The notes beneath the pieces were generated by a model. The model was given only the letters and a program-made list of their open reading frames with translations, was not told the DNA's origin and did not search any database. Below are positions 1-8,925 of a DNA stretch of 64,000 nucleotides, piece after piece (the stretch's first letter is position 1; the number at the start of each line of letters is the position of its first letter). The DNA is taken from assembly GCF_036013525.1 (NCBI RefSeq), contig NZ_CP107853.1:3162001-3226000 (forward strand), in the 5' to 3' direction. Source of the stretch: Nonomuraea sp. NBC_00507 (GTDB lineage: Bacteria; Actinomycetota; Actinomycetes; Streptosporangiales; Streptosporangiaceae). The translations under genes were made by a program, and so were the position numbers.

Positions 1-862
1 TCAGCTCCGGGTCGGTCGACTCAGGCTCGCCGTTGGAGCACATGATGAAGGACAGCCGTTCGGGGATCGGCCGGTCGAGGTCGCGTGCCTCGTGCATCGC
101 GCCGAGAGTGGCCTCCCAGTTGTAGCCGATGACGGCCGTCATGTGCGGCGCGTCGTCCAGGAGTTCGCGGAGCGCCGCCCGGCCTGCGCCGACCGTGTGC
201 TCGCTGGTGATGACGGTGCAGTCGACCGCGAGGTCGGCGCAGGATCGCCGGACGGCGTCGGCGAAGCGCACGGCTGCTCCGATCCCTCGTACGCCCTCCT
301 CGTACGGGGCATTGAGCAGGCCGATGGTCCGGTGTCCGAGACCGGCGAGATGCTCGACCGCGACGCGCGCGATCTGATCGAAGTCGGCGTCGACGTAGGG
401 GATGTGGCCGGGCTCGCTGGTGCGGCCGATCAGCCCGACGGGGATGCCGGCCTGTTTGAGGAAATCCACGCGTTTGTCGGTGAGGGTGACCTGCATCAGC
501 AGAAACCCCTGGATGAGCCCGGCTCGAGCCAGCTGGCGCAGCTCGTCCATGTCGTCCTGCCCGGTCGTCCAGAGGACGACGTGGAAGCCCCGCGCGCGAG
601 CGGCGTCGGTGGCGGCCAGGACGTATTCCAGGTCGGAGCCGACGATCGTCCGCGGCTGGGAGGGGAAGACGATCGCGATGATGCGGCTGCGCCCTCCGGC
701 CAGGGCGCTCGCCATGGCGTTGGGGGTGTAGCCGAGCTGCTCCATGGCGTCGAGCACCTTGCGGCGGGTCTCCGGGCGGATCGACCGCGCCCCGGTGAGC
801 ACATGCGAGACGGTGCCGGTCGAGACACCGGCGAGGCGAGCGACATCAGCTCTGGTGACCAT
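1..862 (-). CDS. LacI-family transcriptional repressor (3' end outside window)
   Basis: Reading leftward from the ATG at 862, the protein begins MVTRADVARLAGVSTGTVSH, the helix-turn-helix plus hinge start of LacI/GalR repressors (TRADVARLAGVS is the recognition region). A periplasmic-binding-protein-like sugar domain follows (AFDTM-type motifs absent; GLIGRTSEPG and GLLNAPYEEG visible). The reading frame is open to base 1, so about 287 codons are present and the C-terminus is missing. It is divergent from the alpha-glucoside transporter operon that starts at 1080, so it is most likely the local repressor, released by an alpha-glucoside or a breakdown product. The ligand is inferred from context only. 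Confidence 0.93.
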   Translation of the reverse strand, partial: MVTRADVARLAGVSTGTVSHVLTGARSIRPETRRKVLDAMEQLGYTPNAMASALAGGRSRIIAIVFPSQPRTIVGSDLEYVLAATDAARARGFHVVLWTTGQDDMDELRQLARAGLIQGFLLMQVTLTDKRVDFLKQAGIPVGLIGRTSEPGHIPYVDADFDQIARVAVEHLAGLGHRTIGLLNAPYEEGVRGIGAAVRFADAVRRSCADLAVDCTVITSEHTVGAGRAALRELLDDAPHMTAVIGYNWEATLGAMHEARDLDRPIPERLSFIMCSNGEPESTDPEL

Positions 863-901
863 GCGTGAAGTGTCCTGGGGGTCGGGGGACAGGAACCATG
901 G

Positions 902-930
902 GTTACCACATGTTACGTAAATGTTACCGG
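902..930. promoter_or_regulatory. Candidate LacI operator cluster in the divergent promoter region
   Basis: GTTAC occurs three times, at 902-906, 912-916 and 923-927, phased by 10 and 11 bp, and the middle copy is part of the 8-bp palindrome TTACGTAA (913-920). It lies 40 bp upstream of the LacI start and about 150 bp upstream of the binding-protein gene, where a repressor serving both genes would bind. A second small inverted repeat, TTGAC-tcgc-GTCAA, lies at 968-981. Operator function is inferred. Confidence 0.45.
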
Positions 931-1079
931 CTGACCAGTTCAGCGTTCCAGGGAATCATACCTATCTTTGACTCGCGTCAATTTCTCGTTGGCGGGCCTG
1001 TCTCCCTGCTGTCAGGCTCCTCCACCGGGGAACGCCGGGGCGCCTGCCGGCCCCCGCGCGAATTTCAAGGGAGTCACAG

Positions 1080-2402
1080 ATGCGACGGACCAAACTGATC
1101 CAAACGCTCGCGCCGTTGACCGCTCTCGCGCTGCTGTCGAGCGGCTGCCTGAGCGACGGAGGCTCGAAGGCGACCAGCGGAGCCGGCACGGGGAACACCA
1201 GCAAGACCGTGGAAATCATGACCGGCATGACGGGCGACGGCCTGAACGCGCTGAAGATGTCGCTGGATCCGTACGCAAAAGAGCAGGGCATCACGATCAA
1301 GTGGTCCCCGTCGGACAACTTCAACCAGCTCATCGTCACCCGCGTCCAGGGCAACAACCTGCCGGACATCGCGCTGTTCCCGCAGCCCGGCATCATGAAG
1401 GACCTCGCGGCCAAGGGCCGGCTCGCCCCGCTCGACGACGTCCTCGACATGCCGACGCTGAAGAGCAGCATGACGCCCGGGACGCTGGAGGCCGGCAGCA
1501 AGGACGGCAAGCTCTACGGGCTCATGGCCAGCATGAACGTCAAGAGCCTGGTCTTCTATCCCAAGCAGGCCTTCGAGTCCGCCGGGTACGAGATTCCGAC
1601 GTCCATCCCCGAGCTGCTGGCGCTCACCGACAAGATCCGCGCGGAGGGCAAGACCCCCTGGTGCCTCGGCATCGAGTCCGGGCCCGCCACCGGCTGGCCG
1701 GCGACGGACTGGATGGAGGAGCTGGTGCTGAAGTACGGCGGCACCGCCAAGTACGACGACTGGATCAACCACAAGATCAAGTTCGACTCGCCGCTGGTCC
1801 GCCAGGCCGCCGGCACCTTCGAGAAGATCGCCTTCACCGAGGGCAACGTCCTGGGCGGCCGCAAGTCCATCGCCAGCAACAACTTCGGCACGGCCGGCAA
1901 CCCCATGTTCCGCAACCCGCCCGGCTGCTTCATGTACAAGCAGGGCAACTTCGTCGCCGCCAAGGGCTTCTTCCCCGACGACGTGGTGACTGACATCGAC
2001 AACCGCGTCGGCGTCTTCGGCTTCCCGCCCGCCACCGCCGGCGGCGACAACCCCGTCGAAGGCGGCGGCGACCTGGCCGGCCTGTTCAGCAAGGACAACG
2101 AGTCCGCCAAGAAGCTCCTGCAGTACATGAGCACCAAGGACTTCGGCGCGGCCGGCGCCAAGACCGGCGCGTGGCTGTCACCCCACAAGGACTTCGACGT
2201 CGCCAGCTATCCCACCCAGACGATCCAGAACATCGCGAAGATCGCCTACCAGTCGACCGGCATCGCCTTCGACGGCTCCGACGCGATGCCCGGAGCCGTC
2301 GGCTCCGGCAGCTTCTGGAAGGGCATGACGGGGTGGATCAGCAACCAGCAGAGCCTCGACCAGGCACTCAAGGCGATCGACGACAGCTGGCCGGCGAGCT
2401 GA
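1080..2402 (+). CDS. ABC transporter sugar-binding lipoprotein (alpha-glucoside type)
   Basis: A 440-residue family-1 extracellular solute-binding protein. Residues 1-23 are a lipoprotein signal peptide with lipobox LSSGC, so Cys23 would be lipidated and the mature protein anchored outside the membrane. The mature part has the usual substrate-binding layout (PDIALFPQPG near residue 97, a GGGD loop near 330). Overall style matches AglE-like alpha-glucoside binding proteins; the downstream permeases and alpha-glucosidase support an oligosaccharide substrate. Start ATG 1080 has AAGGGAG about 8 bases upstream. It is the first gene of the operon 1080-6177. Substrate identity is inferred from neighbours. 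Confidence 0.9.
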   Translation: MRRTKLIQTLAPLTALALLSSGCLSDGGSKATSGAGTGNTSKTVEIMTGMTGDGLNALKMSLDPYAKEQGITIKWSPSDNFNQLIVTRVQGNNLPDIALFPQPGIMKDLAAKGRLAPLDDVLDMPTLKSSMTPGTLEAGSKDGKLYGLMASMNVKSLVFYPKQAFESAGYEIPTSIPELLALTDKIRAEGKTPWCLGIESGPATGWPATDWMEELVLKYGGTAKYDDWINHKIKFDSPLVRQAAGTFEKIAFTEGNVLGGRKSIASNNFGTAGNPMFRNPPGCFMYKQGNFVAAKGFFPDDVVTDIDNRVGVFGFPPATAGGDNPVEGGGDLAGLFSKDNESAKKLLQYMSTKDFGAAGAKTGAWLSPHKDFDVASYPTQTIQNIAKIAYQSTGIAFDGSDAMPGAVGSGSFWKGMTGWISNQQSLDQALKAIDDSWPAS

Positions 2403-2420
2403 CGGCATGACGGACCCCCG

Positions 2421-2453
2421 CGGTGCGCGCGGCGGACGCAGCCGCGCGCACCG
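2421..2453 (+). promoter_or_regulatory. Intercistronic hairpin between binding-protein and permease genes
   Basis: CGGTGCGCGCGGC (2421-2433) and GCCGCGCGCACCG (2441-2453) form a perfect 13-bp stem with a 7-base loop. There is no U tract. In ABC sugar operons such hairpins commonly protect the upstream mRNA and attenuate read-through, so the binding protein is made in excess of the permeases. That role is inferred from position. Confidence 0.6.
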
Positions 2454-2495
2454 TCCCTCAGGCGCAACGGGTACGCCCGGGAAAGGAGCAGCGTC

Positions 2496-3479
2496 ATGCT
2501 GATCAAGACGATCAATGCCGTCCTCGCCGTCCTCGCCGGAGTGGGTGGCGCCCTGGTCCTGTTCTGGGTGCTCAACCGGCTGGTGGGGCTGCTGCCCGGC
2601 AAGTGGGAGGACCGCCTCAAGCCGTACGTCTACATCGGCCCGGCCTTCCTCGCGATCAGCCTCTACCTGATCTACCCGGCGATCCAGACGATCCACTTCA
2701 GCTTCGCCAACGCCGACAGCACCGCCTACGTCGGGCTCGACAACTACACCTCGCTGCTCGGGTCGGCCGGCTTCCGCTCCACCCTGGTCAACACGCTCCT
2801 GTGGATCGTCATCGTGCCCGCCGTGACCATCGCGCTGGGGCTCGGCATCGCCGTCTTGTCCGACCGGCTCAGGCCGCGCGCGGAGAAGCTGGCCAAGACG
2901 GCCATCTTCATGCCCATGGCGATCTCCGCGGTCGGCGCCGGGACCATCTGGCGCTTCGTCTACGCGACGAACCCGCCCGGAGAGCCGCAGATCGGCGTGC
3001 AGAACGCGATCGTCACCGCCCTCGGGTTCGACCCGGTCAACTGGCTGCAGATCACCGACTTCAAGTTCAACAGCCTCGAGCTCATGGTGATGCTGCTGTG
3101 GGCCCAGGTCGGCTTCTCCATGGTCCTGCTCTCGGCCGCCATCAAGGGCGTGCCGGCCGACACGCTGGAGGCGGCCAGGATCGACGGGGCGAGGGAACGC
3201 CAGATCTTCTTCAAGGTGATCGTTCCGCAGATCCGCGGGACCATCATCACGGTCTTCGTCACGGTGACGATCGGCGTCATGAAGCTGTTCGACATCGTCT
3301 ACGTCATGACGAACGGCGACTTCGACACCAACGTCATCGGCGTGCAGTTCTTCAACGAGCTCTTCACGAACTTCAACAACGGCCACGCGGCCGCGATCGT
3401 GGTCATGCTGATGATCGCCATCATCCCGATCATGATCTACCAGGTGCGCCAGTTCCGTACCGAGGAGGCCGGGCGATGA
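2496..3479 (+). CDS. Sugar ABC transporter permease, MalF/AglF type
   Basis: A 327-residue inner-membrane permease with about seven hydrophobic segments. The cytoplasmic EAA loop is visible as EAARIDGA (225-232), the site that docks the ATPase. An N-terminal hydrophobic extension (residues 5-30) precedes the core, as in AglF-like proteins. ATG 2496 follows a good GGAAAGGAG site. It overlaps the next permease start by ATGA, implying translational coupling. It should form the transmembrane channel with the product of 3476-4402. No ATPase gene is in the operon, so a shared MsiK-type ATPase elsewhere is likely (inference from actinomycete sugar transporters). Confidence 0.92.
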   Translation: MLIKTINAVLAVLAGVGGALVLFWVLNRLVGLLPGKWEDRLKPYVYIGPAFLAISLYLIYPAIQTIHFSFANADSTAYVGLDNYTSLLGSAGFRSTLVNTLLWIVIVPAVTIALGLGIAVLSDRLRPRAEKLAKTAIFMPMAISAVGAGTIWRFVYATNPPGEPQIGVQNAIVTALGFDPVNWLQITDFKFNSLELMVMLLWAQVGFSMVLLSAAIKGVPADTLEAARIDGARERQIFFKVIVPQIRGTIITVFVTVTIGVMKLFDIVYVMTNGDFDTNVIGVQFFNELFTNFNNGHAAAIVVMLMIAIIPIMIYQVRQFRTEEAGR

Positions 3480-4402
3480 GCATCACCGAACGACCCGAGA
3501 CCCGTTCCGCGGGCTCGTCCCCCGCCCACCGGCAGACCGCCCCGCGCCGCCGGACGCGCCACCAGGGAGAAGCCACCCCGGTGGCCAAGGCCACCGTGAT
3601 CTTCGTCTGCACCCTGTGGGTGATCCCGACGCTGGGGCTGCTGATCACGTCGTTCCGCACCAAGGACGACGCCAACGCGCTCGGCTGGTGGACGATCTTC
3701 ACCGACCCCGCGTCACTGGGCCGCCTCACGACCCAGGCTTACAGCGAGGTCATCGCGCAGGCGAACCTCGACCAGGCGTTCGTGAACAGCTTCGCGATCG
3801 CGCTGCCGGCGACGTTCATCCCGCTGCTCATCGCGGCGTTCGCGGCGTACGCGTTCGCGTTCATGAGGTTCCCCGGGCGCAACACGCTCTTCATCGTGAT
3901 CGTCAGCCTGCTCGTCGTGCCGAACTACGTGGCGCTGGTGCCGGTCCTGCAGCTCTACGGAGACTTCGGCATCAACGGGACGTTCCCGGCCGCGTGGCTG
4001 GCGCACATCGGCTTCGGCATGTCACTGGCGATCTACATCCTGCGCAACTACATGGCGACGCTGCCGCAGGCGGTGCTCGAATCGGCCAGGATCGACGGCG
4101 CCAGCCACTTCACCATGTTCTGGCGGCTCATCATGCCCATGTGCGTGCCGGCGCTCGCGTCGTTCGCGATCTTCCAGTTCCTGTGGGTCTGGAACGACCT
4201 GCTCATCGCCCTCGTCTTCATCGGGCCGGGCGAGAACGAGCCGATCACGATCGCGGTCAAATCGCTCATGGGTCAGCAGGGCCAGGGCTGGCAACTGGTC
4301 ACCGCCGGCGGCTTCATCTCGATGGTGGTGCCCATCCTGTTCTTCCTCGCCCTGCAGCGCTTCTTCGTCCGCGGCCTCACCGCCGGGTCCGTCAAAGGCT
4401 GA
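3476..4402 (+). CDS. Sugar ABC transporter permease, MalG/AglG type
   Basis: A 308-residue permease. After a basic, Pro/Arg-rich cytosolic N-terminus (residues 1-37) come about six membrane segments and the EAA-loop motif ESARIDGA (202-209), followed by the conserved FLWVWNDLL segment of MalG-class permeases. ATG 3476 lies inside the ATGA stop of the upstream permease, which sets the start. It is the second half of the alpha-glucoside importer channel. The alpha-glucosidase gene follows after 50 bp. Confidence 0.92.
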   Translation: MSITERPETRSAGSSPAHRQTAPRRRTRHQGEATPVAKATVIFVCTLWVIPTLGLLITSFRTKDDANALGWWTIFTDPASLGRLTTQAYSEVIAQANLDQAFVNSFAIALPATFIPLLIAAFAAYAFAFMRFPGRNTLFIVIVSLLVVPNYVALVPVLQLYGDFGINGTFPAAWLAHIGFGMSLAIYILRNYMATLPQAVLESARIDGASHFTMFWRLIMPMCVPALASFAIFQFLWVWNDLLIALVFIGPGENEPITIAVKSLMGQQGQGWQLVTAGGFISMVVPILFFLALQRFFVRGLTAGSVKG

Positions 4403-4452
4403 CATTCCGCCGTACCCGCAGCTCCTTCCCGCGACCTGAGAGAAAGATCCTT

Positions 4453-6177
4453 ATGCCCACACCACCCGCTGCCCGGCCGCACGAGGAGCCCTGGTGGACC
4501 TCGGCCGTCGTCTACCAGGTCTATGTGCGCAGCTTCGCCGACTCCGACGGTGACGGAATCGGCGACCTGCGAGGCTTGCTGAGTAAGGTGGACTACCTGA
4601 GCCATCTGGGCATCGACGTCGTCTGGCTGTCCCCGATCTACCCCTCCCCCCAGGACGACGGCGGCTACGACGTCAGCGACTACCAGGGCATCGACCCGCT
4701 CTTCGGAACGCTCGCGGACTTCGACGAACTGCTCGCCGCGCTGCACGCCAGAGGCATCAAGCTGATCATCGACCTCGTCGTCAACCACACCTCTGACGAG
4801 CACCCGTGGTTCAAAGCCTCCCGATCGGACACCTCCAGCCCCTACCGCGACTGGTACTGGTGGCGTCCGGCACTGCCCGGGAAGGTCCCCGGCAAGCCCG
4901 GCTCCGAACCGAACAACTGGCGGTCGGCCTTCTCCGGTTCGGCCTGGGAGTTCGACGAGGACACGCAGGAGTACTACCTGCACCTCTTCTCGCGCCGCCA
5001 GCCCGATCTCAACTGGGAGAACCCCCAGGTCCGCCAGGCCGTCCACCAGATGATGCGCTGGTGGCTCGACCGCGGTGTCGACGGCTTCCGGATGGACGTC
5101 ATCAACATGATCTCCAAGGACGTCCAGCTGCCCGACGGCCCGCCGATCCCGGGCGAGGACTTCGGCGACGGCGGCCCGTTCTACCTCTGCGGTCCGCGCC
5201 TGGACGAGTTCCTCCAGGAGATGCGCCAGGAGGTGTTCGCCGGCCGCGGCGATCACGTGCTGACCGTCGGCGAGATGCCGAACATCACGCTGGAGCAGGC
5301 CCGCGCGATCACCGATCGCCACTCGCCGCGCCTCGACATGGTCTTCCAGTTCGAACATGTCCAGGTGGACCAGGGGCCGGGAGGGAAGTTCGACCTGCTC
5401 CCGCTGCGCCCGGCGGACCTCAAGGCATCCCTCAGCCGGTGGCAGGAGGGGCTGGCCGGCACCGGGTGGAACACCCTCTATCTCGGCAACCACGACCAGC
5501 CGCGGCTGGTGTCGAGGTTCGGTGCTGCGGATGAGCTGCGCGTCCCCTCGGCCAAGGCGCTCGCCACGATGCTGCACCTGCACCGCGGCACGCCCTTCAT
5601 CTTCCAGGGGGACGAGCTCGGCATGACGAACTACCCCTGGCGCGAGGCGAGCGAGTTCCGCGACATCGAGTCGCTCAACCACTACCGCGATCGGGTGGAA
5701 CGCGGCGAGGATCCCGAGACGGTTCTGCAGACCTTGCGCCGGATGAGCCGGGACAACGCCCGCACGCCGATGCAATGGGACGCCTCGCCGAACGCCGGGT
5801 TCAGCACCGGCACCCTATGGCTGAGCGTTCACCCCGATCACGCCGAGGTGAACGTCGCACGGCAGCAGGACGACCCGGATTCCGTGCTGTCCCACTACCG
5901 CGGGCTCATCGCGCTGCGGCACGAGGAGCCGGCCGTCTCCAGGGGAGATTTCACCCTGTTGCTGCCGTCGCACGAGCAGGTTTACGCCTTCCTGCGCCGC
6001 CATGAGGGGACCGAGGTGCTGGTCGTGACGAACCTCACCGGTGCGGAGGCCAACGCCGGATCGCTGCCCGGCGCTCTCGCCTGGCTGGAGGCCGAGCTCC
6101 TGCTCATGAACTATCCGGGCGTGCCCACCTCATGGCGGCTGCGCCCGTACGAGTCCCGGGTCTACCGCCGGTGTTGA
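4453..6177 (+). CDS. GH13 alpha-glucosidase / oligo-1,6-glucosidase
   Basis: A 574-residue alpha-amylase-superfamily enzyme with no signal peptide, so it acts in the cytosol on imported alpha-glucosides. All four GH13 regions are present: DLVVNH (107-112), GFRMDV with nucleophile Asp215, VGEMP with acid/base Glu274, and GNHDQP with the transition-state Asp348. The GIGDLRG start and QPDLNW motif are those of the oligo-1,6-glucosidase/alpha-glucosidase subfamily. The ATG at 4453 comes shortly after GAGAGAAAG. It is the last operon gene; it ends 6 bp from the convergent stop of the next gene, with no terminator between. Confidence 0.93.
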   Translation: MPTPPAARPHEEPWWTSAVVYQVYVRSFADSDGDGIGDLRGLLSKVDYLSHLGIDVVWLSPIYPSPQDDGGYDVSDYQGIDPLFGTLADFDELLAALHARGIKLIIDLVVNHTSDEHPWFKASRSDTSSPYRDWYWWRPALPGKVPGKPGSEPNNWRSAFSGSAWEFDEDTQEYYLHLFSRRQPDLNWENPQVRQAVHQMMRWWLDRGVDGFRMDVINMISKDVQLPDGPPIPGEDFGDGGPFYLCGPRLDEFLQEMRQEVFAGRGDHVLTVGEMPNITLEQARAITDRHSPRLDMVFQFEHVQVDQGPGGKFDLLPLRPADLKASLSRWQEGLAGTGWNTLYLGNHDQPRLVSRFGAADELRVPSAKALATMLHLHRGTPFIFQGDELGMTNYPWREASEFRDIESLNHYRDRVERGEDPETVLQTLRRMSRDNARTPMQWDASPNAGFSTGTLWLSVHPDHAEVNVARQQDDPDSVLSHYRGLIALRHEEPAVSRGDFTLLLPSHEQVYAFLRRHEGTEVLVVTNLTGAEANAGSLPGALAWLEAELLLMNYPGVPTSWRLRPYESRVYRRC

Positions 6178-6183
6178 CGACGT

Positions 6184-6861
6184 TCATGTCGCGTTATCCG
6201 TGCCAGAGCCCCGCTGAGGAAGCAGGGCCTCCGCGGCGGTCCAAGCCCGGGCGAGCCCGAACTCGGCCAGGCCGCGGATGAGGTCGCGGAACGTTTCCTC
6301 GGTGGCCCCGTCCGCCTGCGCCAAGGCGGCGTGCAGGCGCATCGACTGGCCCAGCGTCTGGTAGAAGACGTCCACGGTCAGGCAGGCGATGGCTCGCTCG
6401 CGGATGCTGAGGTGCGGGCGGGCCCAGCGTTGGGCCAGCTGGTCCTCGGTGAAGGCGGCCAGCCCCGGGTCCACGGCCTCGAGACCGTGGATGGCGCGGG
6501 CCAGCGCTCCGGTCAGCGGCACCGGCTTGATCGGGTCGGTGTCCTGCGCCGGGGGCAGGCCGAGTTCGGTCAGGCGCTGGAAGGCTGGGACGAGGATGGG
6601 ATAGCCCACGTAGGGGGCCAGGTGGCGGTAGAGCTCCCTGATGGCCTCGGGGTCGACGCCGTTGGACAGGGCCATCTGGACGTGCATGGCCAGGGGCAGA
6701 TCCAGATGCGGGTGGCACAGGTCGGCGGTCAGGCAGACGAAGGCCTTCTCGCGCATGGTCAGGTGGGTCAGGCCCCACAGGTTGTGGCCCGCGCCGACCG
6801 CGAGCTGGGCGAAGACGGGGTCGAGCGCGACGAGGGCGTCGGCTCCGGCGAGCTGGGTCAT
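6184..6861 (-). CDS. Carboxymuconolactone decarboxylase-family protein (tandem domains)
   Basis: A 225-residue protein with two CMD-like halves, each showing the family pattern LTMREKAFVCLTADL (near 34) and LSIRERAIACLTVDV (near 151) followed by a helix ending in His. The CxxC/H redox motif of AhpD is not visible, so peroxidase-type activity is unlikely; many such proteins are uncharacterised oxidoreductase partners. It follows the SDR gene at 6891-7709 by 29 bp in the same direction and probably shares its transcript. The pairing of a CMD protein with an oxidoreductase resembles modules usually controlled by ECF41 sigma factors, but no such sigma gene is adjacent. Confidence 0.8.
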   Translation of the reverse strand: MTQLAGADALVALDPVFAQLAVGAGHNLWGLTHLTMREKAFVCLTADLCHPHLDLPLAMHVQMALSNGVDPEAIRELYRHLAPYVGYPILVPAFQRLTELGLPPAQDTDPIKPVPLTGALARAIHGLEAVDPGLAAFTEDQLAQRWARPHLSIRERAIACLTVDVFYQTLGQSMRLHAALAQADGATEETFRDLIRGLAEFGLARAWTAAEALLPQRGSGTDNAT

Positions 6862-6890
6862 GGGGTGCTCCGTTCAGGACAGGTCGAGGG

Positions 6891-7709
6891 TCAGGACAGG
6901 CCCAGTGCGCGCAGCCGCAGGGCGTCGAGGGTGTATTGGGGGAGGATGCGGCCGAGCGTGCTCATCAGCCGTGATTTCTTGCCGACCGGGTAGCGGGAAC
7001 GCGGCTTGCGGGCGGTCAGGGCGTGCAGGACGGCGCGGGCGACCACGTCGGGGCTGGAGCCGGAGCGTTCCTCCTTCAGGCCGCTGGTGACCATGGTCTG
7101 GTAGGCGGCGCCGTACAGGCGTCTGCCTTCCTCGCCGATGGCGGCCAGGCGGGGTTCGACCTCGCCTTCGAGCTTGTCGACGGCGGCGGTGTGGATGGAG
7201 CCGGGTTCGATGAGGACCGCGCGGATGCCCCAGGGCTTGACCTCCATGCGCAGCGCGTCGTTGAGGGAGCGGATGGCGTGTTTGGAGGAGCACAGCGGGC
7301 CGCCGAAGGGCAGGGTGATCCAGCTGCCGACCGAGCCGACGGTGACGACGCGGCCTTTCGAGGCGCGCAGCTTCGGCAGCATGGCCTGGGTGACGGCCAT
7401 CTGGCCGAAGACGTTGACCTCGTACTGCAGGCGCAGCGCGTCCAGGGAGACGAATTCCAGGGGGCCGGTGACGCCGATGCCGGCGTTGTTGACCAGGGCG
7501 TCCAGGCGGCCGATCGTCCTGACCGCCTCGGCGATCTGGCCGGGGTCGGTGACGTCCAGCGTGATCGGGGTGACGGTCGGGCCGAGGGCCTGGCCGTCGG
7601 CCTCCTTGCGGACTCCGGCGTAGACGGTGAAGCCCTCGCGGGCCAGCAGCAGGGCGGTGGCCCGCCCGATTCCAGTGGAAGCACCGGTCACCAGGACGGT
7701 TTTCGACAT
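6891..7709 (-). CDS. Short-chain dehydrogenase/reductase (SDR)
   Basis: A 272-residue classical SDR. The N-terminal nucleotide motif TGASTGIG (8-15) and the NNAG motif are intact. The Ser-Tyr-Lys triad is altered: the usual PYxxSK stretch reads PLCSSK, so Tyr is replaced by Leu while Ser (GSVGS) and Lys remain. Whether this is an inactive enzyme or a subfamily trait cannot be decided here. ATG 7709 has a GGACC-rich upstream region with a weak ribosome site. It is probably co-transcribed with the CMD-family gene. Substrate unknown. Confidence 0.85.
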   Translation of the reverse strand: MSKTVLVTGASTGIGRATALLLAREGFTVYAGVRKEADGQALGPTVTPITLDVTDPGQIAEAVRTIGRLDALVNNAGIGVTGPLEFVSLDALRLQYEVNVFGQMAVTQAMLPKLRASKGRVVTVGSVGSWITLPFGGPLCSSKHAIRSLNDALRMEVKPWGIRAVLIEPGSIHTAAVDKLEGEVEPRLAAIGEEGRRLYGAAYQTMVTSGLKEERSGSSPDVVARAVLHALTARKPRSRYPVGKKSRLMSTLGRILPQYTLDALRLRALGLS

Positions 7710-7864
7710 GAGTGGTCCTTCCGGGTCCAGGTCAGTAGGAGGCGCGCATCAGCTCGGTCGCCCATTCCGGTGGGCGTCCAGACTGATCACGATCGTACGG
7801 CCCGCCGGTTCCGGCCGAATCAGTCATGGTGGCTGAAGTCTTGCGAGGCTCCCACCGGCTGGTT

Positions 7865-8925
7865 AGGTGACGTGCTCCTGCCCATGAATGGGGAGGATCC
7901 TCATGGCCGCTACGCCGCCACCCCGTGCGGGGTGGTGCGGGTGGGCCCGCCATGAGGTGCTTGACGCTTCACCAGCCCCAATACGGCAGGGCCTCCACGT
8001 CCGGTGACCGCCCGTCCGGCGGCTGAGTGGTACCGATACAACTGGGTGCGGGCGGCGTTGACGTCGGCGTTGCCGATCCACCCGCATGCGGTGTTGTTGC
8101 ACACGAACCGGGACTGACTCTGGCGGGAGCCTTCGGTGATCGTGTGGCAGGCGTGGCATTCCTGGCTGGTGCCCGGCGCCGGGATGTAGACGACCTTGCC
8201 ACCCTTGTCGGTGGCCTTGTAGGTGAGGAACTCGGCGGTGCGTCCCCACGCCTGCTCGGCGATGGCCCGGTTCAGGCCGCGTTTTTGGGCGACGTTCCTG
8301 CCCGGCTGTTCGGGGGTGCCGGAGGCGCTCGCCATCATGTTCGTGACCTTGAGGTCGTCGAGCACGATGACGCCGAACCGGTCGGTGAGCTTAGCGGTGG
8401 TCTGGTGCTGCCAGTCGATGGCCCGGCGCTTGGCTTTGGCGCGCAGGCGGGCGATCTGGCCGTAGGTGTGCTTCAGCCGGTTACTGGCAGGCTGTCCGGG
8501 TTTCGCCGCTCGTTTCTGGCGGGCGGCTTTGCGTTCCAGACGGAGCAGCCGCTCCTGCTCCCCGCCGGTCAGCCACTGGTCACGGTGGAAGATCTTCTCC
8601 CCGGTGGCCAGCGCGAGCGGTACGGCGATGCCCCGGTCGATCGCGGTGTGCGGCCCCTGGTGCGGGGCCTGGGGTGCCTGCATGGTCTGGGTGCGGAACA
8701 CGATGTGCCACCCGCCTGCCTCCTTCACTAATCGCGCCCCGGTGATCTTGCCGTCCGGGCCGCCCTTCGTGACCCCGGGCAGGTCTTTGGTCCACCGGAA
8801 GCGGACCCGGCCGAGTTTGGGGATGGTGACCGCGCCCCACCGCCGGTTGATCCGGGTGATGTTCAGGTCCCGCGCCTGGGGGACGTCCACGGCCATCCGG
8901 GAGCGCAATCGGCTCTTGAACGTAG
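7865..8925 (-). mobile_element. Decayed IS200/IS605-type element carrying a TnpB fragment
   Basis: The stretch contains a 5'-truncated tnpB-like gene (7910-8908) and, just beyond its stop, a small hairpin CCCA-tgaa-TGGG (7881-7892). Read on the minus strand, the hairpin is followed by GGAGCACGTCAC, resembling the right-end hairpin and tail at the 3' end of TnpB guide (omega) RNAs. No tnpA and no left end are present. The left junction lies near 8925, inside a small membrane-protein gene. The element is judged immobile. Confidence 0.65.
7910..8908 (-). pseudogene. tnpB: N-terminally truncated TnpB/OrfB RNA-guided nuclease homologue
   Basis: About 332 residues from a TTG at 8908; the homology seems to continue a few codons upstream to about 8925, where it stops abruptly, so roughly the first hundred residues of a normal TnpB are missing. 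Visible RuvC motifs are AIDRGIAV (first Asp), VLDDLKV where the usual acidic Glu is Asp, and NADVNAA (last Asp). The zinc motif has CHAC, but its second half is CNNTAC (four spacer residues instead of two). Truncation, the Glu-to-Asp change and the altered zinc spacing all point to a non-functional copy. Confidence 0.75.
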
